DNA from: Acinetobacter pullicarnis
Lineage (GTDB): Bacteria > Pseudomonadota > Gammaproteobacteria > Pseudomonadales > Moraxellaceae
Assembly (NCBI RefSeq): GCF_006352475.1
Contig: NZ_VCMZ01000001.1
Span: 2,232,001 to 2,296,000, forward strand
Direction of reading: 5' to 3'
DNA: 64,000 bases
Part shown: piece by piece, positions 16,790 to 24,836 of the stretch
Position numbering within the stretch: position 1 is the stretch's first letter
Layout: the number at the start of each line of letters is the position of its first letter
Position numbers and translations under genes: made by a program
The notes under the pieces: model-generated
Databases searched by the model: none
What the model was told of the DNA's origin: nothing
What the model saw: only the letters and a program-made list of their open reading frames with translations

Positions 16790-17427
16790 GGCTTATCCAA
16801 TTGAATATGCTGCTCCGCAAAAAGCGGGCCTTGTAGAATATGCGGTTGATAGCAACCAAACGTCAAATGATTCACTTCAATTTCAAATGTTTGTTGCCGA
16901 ATTGCGGCTATACGCTGATAAATATCGGCATAACGATAGGCAGCACGATAAACCCCTAACGTAATATGCGCACAATAATCCAATGGTGCAATTTCAACTG
17001 CATGTTCCGCTAGCCGGTGCCGTAAATCAATAAGTTTTCCGCTTGGATCTTCAATCTCAAGCATCAAAGCACTCTCAAAACTCTGAATTTGACTTACACG
17101 TAGTTTGAATGCTGAGCTTGGCCTTTGCTGTAGATCGGCTAACTGCCGCTGCAATTGCTTGCGAAGAAAGTCATCATTCTGTTGAATGTGGGCTTGATCC
17201 GTTAAAAAGCCACAGATATATAGACTAATATGGAATTGCCGATGAATCGGCTGAAACAACACATCTGAAAATGCATGTCTTAAATCGTGCAAATAGTTGA
17301 GCAAACCCGTATCTTCAATTTCCAAATACCACAATGCATATTTTTTTCGACCACGATGCCATTCAGGATAATCCCGTTGCACAGTGGGTATGGTATTACG
17401 ATGAGGTTGAAGAAACACGTTGCTCAC
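16777..17427 (-). CDS. 2H phosphoesterase superfamily-like protein, first gene of the cob operon
   Basis: 216 aa. Two HxT/S motifs, HISLYICG (about residue 65) and HITLGVYR (about residue 154), sit in a pseudo-symmetric arrangement typical of 2H phosphoesterases (2'-5' RNA ligase/LigT, cyclic phosphodiesterases). The N-terminus carries HRGRKKYALWYLEIE. It overlaps cobU by 13 nt and is the operon's first gene. A cobalamin role is suggested by position only; RNA end processing or cleavage of a cyclic nucleotide-type by-product are alternatives. Confidence 0.72.
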   Translation of the reverse strand: MSNVFLQPHRNTIPTVQRDYPEWHRGRKKYALWYLEIEDTGLLNYLHDLRHAFSDVLFQPIHRQFHISLYICGFLTDQAHIQQNDDFLRKQLQRQLADLQQRPSSAFKLRVSQIQSFESALMLEIEDPSGKLIDLRHRLAEHAVEIAPLDYCAHITLGVYRAAYRYADIYQRIAAIRQQTFEIEVNHLTFGCYQPHILQGPLFAEQHIQLDKPCYN

Positions 17428-17573
17428 GACTGTTTGAAATAATGGGTATTTGAAACGACGAATGAAACAATTATAAGTTAAATCATATTCAGGGCGGAAA
17501 TAGATTTTTAACCGCCCTCAATCTATCTAACTAAATCGATTAAATTGACGGGACTCACCGTCATTAAACGGGT

Positions 17574-17825
17574 TTATTCTGGTAGCGCAATCACTTTAAT
17601 CACAATGCTTTGGGTATCTTCACTTTGTGCTGCATCGCTATCATCTACAATATATTTGCGACTCAACTCTTTTGAGCTCACTTTAAAGTCATGGTTCTGA
17701 TAACGAATTACGGATGGAATCTGATCAAAATAGTCTTTATCTGCCTCGATATTCTCTTCAAACAAGGAGGTGCCTAACTGGTATTCTTTACTTTTTAATA
17801 CGATGTATTTAACCGTGGTTTTCAT
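17574..17825 (-). CDS. Small conserved-looking protein of unknown function
   Basis: 83 aa, no signal peptide or membrane helix. The acidic C-terminal half includes VDDSDAAQSEDTQSIVIKVIALP. The minus-strand start at 17825 has AGTAGGGATT upstream, a fair ribosome-binding site. A GGGCGG/CCGCCC hairpin lies at 17493-17518 between it and the cob operon, without a U-tract. I do not recognise the family. Confidence 0.6.
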   Translation of the reverse strand: MKTTVKYIVLKSKEYQLGTSLFEENIEADKDYFDQIPSVIRYQNHDFKVSSKELSRKYIVDDSDAAQSEDTQSIVIKVIALPE

Positions 17826-18104
17826 AATCCCTACTCTTTTATGGCGCTTTATTTTTAGTTATAACAGCTTTTAAATGTCTGTACAGCGCTGATCGAGCTT
17901 TTTGCCCACTAAAACCACAATTAAGCCTGATTTAGCACTTTATTCTACGCATGACAGGTGTTTTTTCATCATTTTTAAACATCTCCACCGTATTCATATT
18001 TAAAAAATAAGTTTTATACAATTTTTCGAGCCAGTTCTCGAAGCTTTTTGACGCCAATTCAGTTAAAATCCCTCACCAAGAATATCCAAATTTTAAAATC
18101 CAAT

Positions 18105-19010
18105 ATGTACGCGCTCATTATTATTTCTATATTTGTGATCAGTCTTTTATATGCACACTTTCGTGGTAAAGAAAGATTAAAATTTTCACGCCAATTATTT
18201 GACCACTCAACATTTTTGGGACCTGTGAATATTTTTATGACCGGTTTTTCTAAACTGCCCAATAAACCTTTTTTTGAGACTAAAGATTTTCCTGAGTTAC
18301 AAGTCCTGCAAGACAACTGGAAAGTTATTCGTGAAGAGGCATTGCAGTTACAAGATCAAATTAAAGCGGCTGAAAGCAATAATGATGCGGGGTTTAATAC
18401 CTTTTTTAAACGAGGCTGGAAACGCTTCTATTTAAAATGGTATCAAGCCAGCCATCCCTCTGCAGAACAACTCTGCCCTCAAACAGTTGCATTGCTTGAA
18501 AAAATCCCAAGCGTAAAAGCTGCAATGTTTGCAGAACTTCCATCAGGCAGTTATTTAGGCAAACATCGCGATCCCTATGCTGGTTCAATTCGCTATCACC
18601 TCGGACTTAGTACACCCAATAGCGATGATTGTTTTATTGAAGTTGATCAACAACGTTATAGTTGGCGAGATGGTGAAGCGACACTATTCGATGAAACCTA
18701 TGTGCATTGGGCTCAAAATAAAGCAGATACGACACGTATTATTTTATTCTGTGATATTGAACGGCCAATGAAATGGGGATGGGCGCAATCATTTAATTAC
18801 TGGTTTGGTCGTCATTTTATGGCGGGTGCAAGTTCCCCCAACGATGAACAAGACCGTACTGGCGGTATTAATAAAGTATTTAAATATGGCTATGCTATTC
18901 ATGCCAAAGGTCGAGAAATTAAAGCGGAAAACACCACCAAATATTATATCTATAAATGGATTTTATATGCAGTATTGATTGGCATCATTCTATTACCTGC
19001 TTTATTATAA
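18105..19010 (+). CDS. lpxO: Lipid A 2-hydroxylase LpxO-like Fe(II)/2-oxoglutarate dioxygenase
   Basis: 301 aa from ATG 18105. A TTG in frame at 18048 would add an unlikely 19-residue prefix, and MYALIIIS matches the usual LpxO membrane start. An N-terminal membrane helix, the LKFSRQLFDHSTF segment, and an aspartyl/asparaginyl hydroxylase domain with GKHRDPY (HxD iron ligands) and ETYVHWAQN (distal His) are visible, plus a C-terminal hydrophobic helix. LpxO enzymes 2-hydroxylate a secondary acyl chain of lipid A at the inner membrane. The gene is monocistronic. Confidence 0.88.
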   Translation: MYALIIISIFVISLLYAHFRGKERLKFSRQLFDHSTFLGPVNIFMTGFSKLPNKPFFETKDFPELQVLQDNWKVIREEALQLQDQIKAAESNNDAGFNTFFKRGWKRFYLKWYQASHPSAEQLCPQTVALLEKIPSVKAAMFAELPSGSYLGKHRDPYAGSIRYHLGLSTPNSDDCFIEVDQQRYSWRDGEATLFDETYVHWAQNKADTTRIILFCDIERPMKWGWAQSFNYWFGRHFMAGASSPNDEQDRTGGINKVFKYGYAIHAKGREIKAENTTKYYIYKWILYAVLIGIILLPALL

Positions 19011-19142
19011 GCCTGAGTTATTCGTACTTTAATTGCTCAACCCTTAATAAAGAACTGACGAAGTATTCCTTTTTGTTAGATAAACCTTTAAATTGGGTTG
19101 ATTAATATTTTTTAAATAACAATCTTAAAGCATAGGTAAAAC

Positions 19143-19622
19143 ATGAAAATCAAATTGGCATTGATATCCTCTATTGTCTTGTTAACTGGTTGTGTCGCAT
19201 CTCTACCAGAAAGAGTCGTCACCAAAGGTCCTCTTATTTGTCAAGCTGATGAAATCTGCCCAGAACTTTCTATGCTATGGAATGATGAAAAACGTAATGG
19301 TTTTAAAATTACTGCAGAGATTAATAATCCCGAACAATTTAATATTACACAAATGAATTTTATTATTGATGGACAAGATTATGTCTATTCAACAATTCAA
19401 ACCACCCAATTCACCAAGCAAGAGACAGCAACAACCTCATCCAATTCGATTGTTGTTCCAGTCAGCTTTTTAAACTCATTCCGTGATGCCAAAGAAATTG
19501 ATTTAAAAATAGTCACAGACAAAGGAAATATTGAACGCCCAATATTAACCACAGCGGGCCATAAATCCTCCGCGTATTTAACCTTCCTCAAAGGTTATGC
19601 TGGTGACGACGTCGCTCAATAA
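19143..19622 (+). CDS. Small lipoprotein of unknown function
   Basis: 159 aa with a lipoprotein signal peptide; the lipobox LLTGC places the lipidated Cys near residue 17. The mature part has two further cysteines (LICQADEICPEL) and predicted beta strands (FKITAEINNPEQF, MNFIIDGQDYVY). AGGTAAAAC precedes ATG 19143. A strong terminator follows. Family not recognised. Confidence 0.75.
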   Translation: MKIKLALISSIVLLTGCVASLPERVVTKGPLICQADEICPELSMLWNDEKRNGFKITAEINNPEQFNITQMNFIIDGQDYVYSTIQTTQFTKQETATTSSNSIVVPVSFLNSFRDAKEIDLKIVTDKGNIERPILTTAGHKSSAYLTFLKGYAGDDVAQ

Positions 19623-19650
19623 GTCTTACCGAATGCAACTCTAAAATAAA

Positions 19651-19685
19651 AATGCCAGCCCGTTTAAACGGGCTGGCATTTTTTA
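19651..19685 (+). terminator. Strong rho-independent terminator
   Basis: AATGCCAGCCCG-TTTAAA-CGGGCTGGCATT, a 12-bp stem followed by TTTT and preceded by an A-run, so it may also act on the minus strand for rraA. Confidence 0.88.
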
Positions 19686-19755
19686 ATAGGTGTTTTCATC
19701 TGCGTGTTGCTGTACTTTTTTAAGTACTTGTACTTCTTGAACTTATATTAAAACC

Positions 19756-20265
19756 CTAGTCGACCAGTTTTTCCTGAGACACCACAATACCATTATTATC
19801 AGCATAGAGATAATCACCAGCTTTAAAGTTGACACCACCAAAGGAAATATTCACGTCGACTTCGCCCACACCCTGACGATTGCTTTTGCGTGGAATTGCC
19901 GCCAATGCATGCACGCCTAAATCGAGTTCCGCAATCGCATCCACGTCACGTACACAGCCATAGATCACGACACCATTCCAGTGATTCTTCACGGCTGATT
20001 CAGCAATCATATCGCCCATCAGTGCACAGCGCATAGATGCGCCACCATCGACCACCAGCACCTTACCAGCGCCATCTGTGGCTAACAATTCTTTCACTCG
20101 AGAATTATCTTCAAAACACTTAACCGTCACAATCTGCCCAGCAAAGGATTGACGTGCGCCATAGCTGTTAAAAAACTTCCCATCCATTGAGGGAATCAAC
20201 ACTTGAATCGCCAGCTCTGGATGATCATCAAGTAAATCACAGGTTACAAATGGAGCGCTTGTCAT
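19756..20265 (-). CDS. rraA: RraA family protein (regulator of RNase E activity A)
   Basis: 169 aa, full length for RraA. Family motifs include [50 protein letters not shown] and [23 protein letters not shown]. RraA binds RNase E and lowers mRNA decay; some homologues are aldolases, but the short length and motif spacing favour the RNase-regulator type. It follows the oxidoreductase gene by 12 nt, so the two probably share a transcript. Confidence 0.9.
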   Translation of the reverse strand: MTSAPFVTCDLLDDHPELAIQVLIPSMDGKFFNSYGARQSFAGQIVTVKCFEDNSRVKELLATDGAGKVLVVDGGASMRCALMGDMIAESAVKNHWNGVVIYGCVRDVDAIAELDLGVHALAAIPRKSNRQGVGEVDVNISFGGVNFKAGDYLYADNNGIVVSQEKLVD

Positions 20266-20277
20266 TTTGGTTTTTCC

Positions 20278-20943
20278 TTATTTATCATCAAGAATGCTTA
20301 AATTATCATATATTTTAAAATTATCTATTTGTGTTTGCGCGGCTTTGATGAGCGTTGCAGCCACAGCATCGGCCGTTACGGGCTTGAAACGAAAGCGGTT
20401 GGGTAAAAGTGGCATAAATTTAAGGTATATTTTCTGCCCTATTTGCTCCAAAGGTCTTTGCTCTGGCCGTGTCCCCAACAGTAACGATGGTCTTAAAATG
20501 GAAACTCGGCGCAAATCCAACTCACGAACATAGTCTTCCAACTCACCTTTGACCCGATTATAAAAAAAATAAGCGTTTGGATCGGCAGCCATCGCACTGA
20601 TCAACAAGTAATGTGCATTGGTCTTCGCAATTAAGCTGGCAAAATGTGCATTTAAGGTAAAATCAGTATGATAAAACGCAGCCCGACTCCCAGCTTTTGC
20701 CATAGTTGTGCCTAAACAGCTAAAAGCATGGCTATACCCTTGAACCTGCTCACTTTGTAATACCATAAAATCACTCAACAACAACTGCTGTACTTTATTT
20801 AAGCGACTAAGCGCAGGATCTAAATGACGCACCACTGCCGTAATTTTTTCACAATCCTCCCGTTGATTAAGTTGCTCGATGAGTACTTTTCCCACTAAAC
20901 CTGTAGCACCGATCACAATTGCACTTTGAATAAAATTAGTCAT
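20278..20943 (-). CDS. NAD(P)-binding atypical SDR / HTATIP2-like oxidoreductase
   Basis: 221 aa Rossmann protein. The nucleotide loop IGATGLVGKVLIEQL is at the N-terminus, FSCLGTTMAKAGSR follows the third strand, then the YFFYNRVKGELE active-site-type helix and SILRPSLLLGTRPE. This is the pattern of short atypical SDR (NmrA/TIP30-like) proteins. Substrate unknown. It precedes rraA in an apparent two-gene operon. Confidence 0.8.
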   Translation of the reverse strand: MTNFIQSAIVIGATGLVGKVLIEQLNQREDCEKITAVVRHLDPALSRLNKVQQLLLSDFMVLQSEQVQGYSHAFSCLGTTMAKAGSRAAFYHTDFTLNAHFASLIAKTNAHYLLISAMAADPNAYFFYNRVKGELEDYVRELDLRRVSILRPSLLLGTRPEQRPLEQIGQKIYLKFMPLLPNRFRFKPVTADAVAATLIKAAQTQIDNFKIYDNLSILDDK

Positions 20944-21157
20944 TTTTTAAACGATCTCCATAGCTTAGTAATAATCTAACCTTTTCTTTCCAGTTTTTCT
21001 GCCTCTAAATTGCTCTAAGGGCGTCTCAAGACTTGACTTAATCGCATTGTTTAATCACAATATGGCACTTGTTTACGGGCTGGTGACAATTGATTTGATA
21101 TTGTTTTCAGATGCAATTTCAGCCCGCCCAGACCACCTAATTTCAAGGAGTGCACGA

Positions 21158-21427
21158 GTGGCAAACTCTGCTCAAGCTAAAAAACGTGCTCGTCAAAATC
21201 TGAAAGCACGCAAACACAACGCAAGCTTACGTTCAATGGTTCGTACTTATATCAAACGTACTATCGCTGCAATTACTGCTGGTGATTATGCTCTAGCTAC
21301 AGACGCATATAAAAAAGCAGTTCCTGTAATCGACCGTATGGCTGATAAAGGCATCATCCATAAAAACAAAGCAGCTCGTCATAAGAGCCGTTTAAATGCT
21401 CAAGTTAAAGCACTTGCTTCTAACTAA
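21158..21427 (+). CDS. rpsT: 30S ribosomal protein S20
   Basis: 89 aa. The true start is GTG 21158: AAGGAG lies 7 nt upstream and the product then begins [13 protein letters not shown] as S20 should. An upstream in-frame ATG at 21047 would add 37 non-ribosomal residues. S20 is a basic 16S-binding primary assembly protein. A GTG start fits the translational autoregulation known for rpsT. A terminator lies just after the stop. Confidence 0.96.
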   Translation: MANSAQAKKRARQNLKARKHNASLRSMVRTYIKRTIAAITAGDYALATDAYKKAVPVIDRMADKGIIHKNKAARHKSRLNAQVKALASN

Positions 21428-21437
21428 GATGCATTGA

Positions 21438-21465
21438 ATAAAAAAGCCCTTGATGGGCTTTTTGT
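21438..21465 (+). terminator. rpsT terminator
   Basis: AAAAAGCCC-TTGAT-GGGCTTTTTG, a short GC stem with A and T runs on each side. Confidence 0.85.
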
Positions 21466-21515
21466 TTATTTGAAATTCAATAACCAATCAAACAATAAAT
21501 ACACTTTTGTAGCGT

Positions 21516-21681
21516 TTAAAACAGTTTAAATATTATCCCTCCCCAAGATTCTAAGTGTTCAATACCCAATACACCGAATATATTCTCCATAAAAAGCCAA
21601 GCACCATTGCGACCGCTTTCAAATCTGAGCGAATCAATCACCCAGCCCTTGTATCAAATTGGTTTTGGTTAAATTGATCAT
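21516..21681 (-). pseudogene. Frameshifted small gene remnant of unknown family
   Basis: On the minus strand ATG at 21681 reads MINLTKTNLIQGLGD and stops. A neighbouring frame then runs open (GWVIDSLRFESGRNGAWL onward, then MENIFGVLGIEHLESWGG) to a stop at 21516. A single frameshift at the G-rich GGGCTGGGTG would join them into a product of about 54 aa. The amino-acid pattern looks coding, but I do not recognise it. The rest of the gap 21466-21799 holds nothing clear. Confidence 0.35.
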
Positions 21682-21799
21682 GCCCAGTTTTAACCGTTTG
21701 GTTATTTTTTCTTATCCAAATTTAAAGCAATATGTTCAATCTTATTTAATTTTTATCAAATTCAGCTAGAATCGTTTTCTTTTATAGAGAATAAAAATA

Positions 21800-22234
21800 A
21801 TGCGCTCAATCTTTAGCTTAGCGTTACTGCTATTACCTTGCACACTCTATGCCGCTGACCCACTCCACAATACCGTTTGGAAAACCATCGATGACAAAAC
21901 CAAACAACCCAGCGCTATTGTCAAATTTACAGAAACATCAAATGGAAATCTGAGCGGCACAATACAAAAAGTCTTAATTGCCAATGAAGGCGAAAAATGT
22001 TCAAACTGTATCGGCCCATATCATAATAAACCACTGATCGGATTAACCATTATTAAAAATCTTAAGCAAATCAAACCAAATAAATATGATGATGGCTCTA
22101 TTCTCGACCCACAATCAGGCAAGACCTATCGCTTCAATGCAATCATGTCAGCCGACAAAAAGACATTAAGCGGCCGTGGCTATATCGGTTTCTCAGCAAT
22201 TGGACGTAGCCAAACTTGGTATCGTGTCAGTTAA
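21800..22234 (+). CDS. DUF2147 family periplasmic protein
   Basis: 144 aa with signal peptide (1-18, cut near LYA-AD). The DUF2147 pattern is visible: TVWKTIDDKTKQPSAIVKF near the start, KCSNCIGPYHNKPLIGLTI with the paired cysteines, DDGSILDPQSGKTYRF and the closing GRSQTWYRV. Function is not established. Its stop is close to the convergent phosphatase gene, sharing a small GGCGTTGA hairpin. Confidence 0.85.
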   Translation: MRSIFSLALLLLPCTLYAADPLHNTVWKTIDDKTKQPSAIVKFTETSNGNLSGTIQKVLIANEGEKCSNCIGPYHNKPLIGLTIIKNLKQIKPNKYDDGSILDPQSGKTYRFNAIMSADKKTLSGRGYIGFSAIGRSQTWYRVS

Positions 22235-22255
22235 TTTTTTCGAGTAGGGCGTTGA

Positions 22256-22999
22256 CTAGATCAACGCCGGTCTTTGATTGGCAAAGTCTTGTATATTCAG
22301 CTGCCCCAATTCCCCACGCCAAATCCATTTTAATTGAGATTCTAAAAAACGCTCACCTTCAAACCAAAGAAAAGCCCCTTCCATCATCTCTGGCCAGTCA
22401 TCTTGTTGAATATGTGAGCATCCTGAAATCACAGCCACAATTGCGGCCAAAATCGTATCATGACTGACGGCAAGACTGAGACCATTTCCATGTCGTGGAT
22501 GCGCATTATACATAAGCTCAAGCACATCCATCACCCCAGTCACTGGATGCTTCATACCAGGTAAACGCTGATTAACAAAGCTATTAATAAAGCCCAAGGC
22601 GCCTTGTTGTCTAAAATAAGGAGAGGCTTGCTCAATATCGACAACAAAGCTGCCGGGCTCAACCAGTAACCCCTGTTCAACGATGGCAAGTGGTACAGCT
22701 ATATCGGAAGCTGTCATGCAATCAGCACCTTGAATCATCAACGCTGCGGTATCCACACAGCGTTGAATCGGGCTAGACATGCAGTGTTGAATGTTACGAT
22801 CAGTTTGCTCAACCAAATATGCCCCCCAAGACTCGGCTAAATCACGGCCTTGCGGTGTCAACTGTAGATTATAGCCTGCCAAGCCCTGACCACTCACCAT
22901 TTCACGAATAGAATGGCGCGTAAGTAAAGTGACTGGTGTGTCCGAAACGGGCAACAAGTCGACAGCTCTTAGCATACTTTGCGGTAACAGCTTCAGCAC
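22256..22999 (-). CDS. Histidine phosphatase superfamily protein
   Basis: 247 aa. TLLTRHSIRE carries the RH catalytic motif, SSPIQRCVDTAALM follows as in branch 2-like or SixA-type phosphatases, and AVSHDTILAAIV provides the second catalytic His with Asp (HD), the acid-phosphatase/phytase signature. There is no signal peptide, so it is probably cytoplasmic. The substrate cannot be read. It lies upstream of, and on the same strand as, nothing clearly linked. Confidence 0.78.
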   Translation of the reverse strand: MLKLLPQSMLRAVDLLPVSDTPVTLLTRHSIREMVSGQGLAGYNLQLTPQGRDLAESWGAYLVEQTDRNIQHCMSSPIQRCVDTAALMIQGADCMTASDIAVPLAIVEQGLLVEPGSFVVDIEQASPYFRQQGALGFINSFVNQRLPGMKHPVTGVMDVLELMYNAHPRHGNGLSLAVSHDTILAAIVAVISGCSHIQQDDWPEMMEGAFLWFEGERFLESQLKWIWRGELGQLNIQDFANQRPALI

Positions 23000-23062
23000 A
23001 ACACACTCTCATGTTTTAGCGGCATAGGGAAAGCAACTATAGCATGAGATCTTTGATCTAAA

Positions 23063-23920
23063 TCAACTTTGCATGGTGACATTGCCCAATGCTGCTAATG
23101 CAATCTTTTGATTTTCCTCATTGCGAAAGGCAATAAAACCTTGATTTAGCACCGTATCTCGGAGGTTGTAGGTAAATGGAACGGCATCTAAACTCACCAA
23201 CCCTCCCCCAATACTTTCCAGTAAACCCTGACCCGAACTGGTATCCCATTCAGAAGTTGGATGAAACCGTGGATAAATATCAATTTCGCCTTCAAGCATC
23301 ATACAAAATTTATAAGCACTGCCAGCCTCACGGCGAATAACCGGAACTTCTTGTTCGATATAATCGATATATTGCTGATACTTCGGATTTTTACTGCTAT
23401 GGCTTAATCCTATTTGAATGGCATCGTGCTCTGCATCTTTATATTTGCAGTAACGTTCCCACGCTCTGTTATCAAAATAATATTTATATGGGAACTCAGT
23501 TAAATACCCCAAATACATCAACTGCTCACATGGCACAGCAATTAATGAAAAAATTGTTTGATGATTTTGGATCAAACTTAAATTAATTGTAAATTCATCA
23601 CGTTGATGAATAAACTCCTTGGTCCCATCCAGTGGATCAAGCATCCAACACAAATCCCAATCATGGCGCTGTGCATAATCACTTTCCTCAGAAAGTACAG
23701 GAATATCCGGTGTAATCTCAGCCAATTGGGCCAATAAAAATTGATTCACCTTCAAATCAGCTTGAGTGACGGGAGAGTGATCTGATTTTTCATCAATCTT
23801 AAACTCGTGTCCTGCACAGTAATGTTGGTATTCGTCAAAGAGTAACTGACTGGCTTGCGCCATAATCGGAACCAATTCCAAGATGCGCGGATCTTGTGGT
23901 GCTTGAGTTGTAATAAACAT
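23063..23920 (-). CDS. cysQ: 3'(2'),5'-bisphosphate nucleotidase CysQ
   Basis: 285 aa inositol-monophosphatase-family enzyme. Metal ligands appear as SEESDYA, then the hallmark MLDPLDGTKEFI, and the C-terminal TSEWDTSSGQGLLESIGG (WD motif). TKEF in the hallmark is typical of CysQ rather than SuhB. It would hydrolyse PAP formed during sulfate assimilation. It is likely transcribed alone. Confidence 0.9.
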   Translation of the reverse strand: MFITTQAPQDPRILELVPIMAQASQLLFDEYQHYCAGHEFKIDEKSDHSPVTQADLKVNQFLLAQLAEITPDIPVLSEESDYAQRHDWDLCWMLDPLDGTKEFIHQRDEFTINLSLIQNHQTIFSLIAVPCEQLMYLGYLTEFPYKYYFDNRAWERYCKYKDAEHDAIQIGLSHSSKNPKYQQYIDYIEQEVPVIRREAGSAYKFCMMLEGEIDIYPRFHPTSEWDTSSGQGLLESIGGGLVSLDAVPFTYNLRDTVLNQGFIAFRNEENQKIALAALGNVTMQS

Positions 23921-24148
23921 TGATTTAAACCCACGATTTATTATGTTTAAATTTTAAGTCAATGATTGTATTGACGTGTGAAGCAGTAAATTCAGATTGC
24001 TCTATTGAATAAAAATAAGATACACGAACTATTCTACAGTTTGATGTATCCGCAACCTATCCACTATAGTCGATGAATTATCATACACAGTCAATATTCA
24101 ACTCGCTCATTATTCATTGATTTTTTACAGTTTATTGAAAATTACAGC

Positions 24149-24182
24149 AAAAAAACAATTACCAGTTCACACTTGGTAATTG
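24149..24182 (-). terminator. Minus-strand rho-independent terminator without an evident gene
   Basis: Read on the minus strand: CAATTACCA, 9-nt loop, TGGTAATTG, then seven T. The 9-bp stem is AT-rich but perfect. The only minus-strand coding signal upstream is the remnant at 24353-24487, so it may be that gene's old terminator or end a small RNA. Confidence 0.5.
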
Positions 24183-24352
24183 GAAAATGGTACTGAATGG
24201 CATAGAGGAAATCTCAGGGGATTCGACATTAACAATGATTCAAGCATATAAGTTTTAAAGTTCGATATTAATAATTCCACTCATAAATAGAATAAATAAA
24301 AATTAGATTATTATAATGACAGTATTTTAATAAAAATATGTTTTTATATTTG

Positions 24353-24487
24353 TTAGATTATTTCTTCTATACAACAAACCGAAACCTGCTCATCTGGGCT
24401 TGGTTTGGCCCAAAGCACTATATCTAATTCTGATTGGTTTTGTCCATAACCTTTAATCTGATCTAAGCGATTACCGACTTGAAGGAT
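24353..24487 (-). pseudogene. Coding remnant (44 codons), C-terminus of an unidentified protein
   Basis: Minus-strand frame opening after a stop at 24488-24490 and ending at 24353. The translation includes VGNRLDQIKGYGQNQSELDI and WAKPSPDEQVSVCCIEEI, with natural protein composition but no start codon. About 170 bp further downstream is a minus-strand terminator. The rest of the gap 23921-24836 is AT-rich with nothing recognised. Confidence 0.38.
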
Positions 24488-24836
24488 TTAGAATAAACCT
24501 TGTTACTTAAATTAAAGTCGCCAGAAAAATTCTAGCTGCAAGGCTAATGCTTCCCCTCAGACACTCTCTACACCTTGATTTTATCCATCGGACTTTGCAG
24601 CATTTTCAGACAATTAGTGTGCCACGCCTTTCACTACACGGCTTTTTTGTTAGAATCACCGAGCGAGTTGAAAAACCTCATGACTCTTGAAAATAGATAT
24701 TTTAAATACGTCCATTCACGCAACGTAAATTTAACTTCAAGATCAGGGCATTTTAATCAACTTAACTGGATTCGATAGGAAATCATAATACAACCTATCA
24801 TTGTAAAAACGCATAAAATCAAAGGTGTTAACCTGT

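Noticed and set aside
13048..17427. Genomic island carrying the cob genes
   Set aside because: No integrase, tRNA junction, direct repeats or evident change in base composition at the edges.
17428..17573. Cobalamin riboswitch before the cob operon
   Set aside because: The leader is short and I could not find a B12 box; only a GC hairpin is present.
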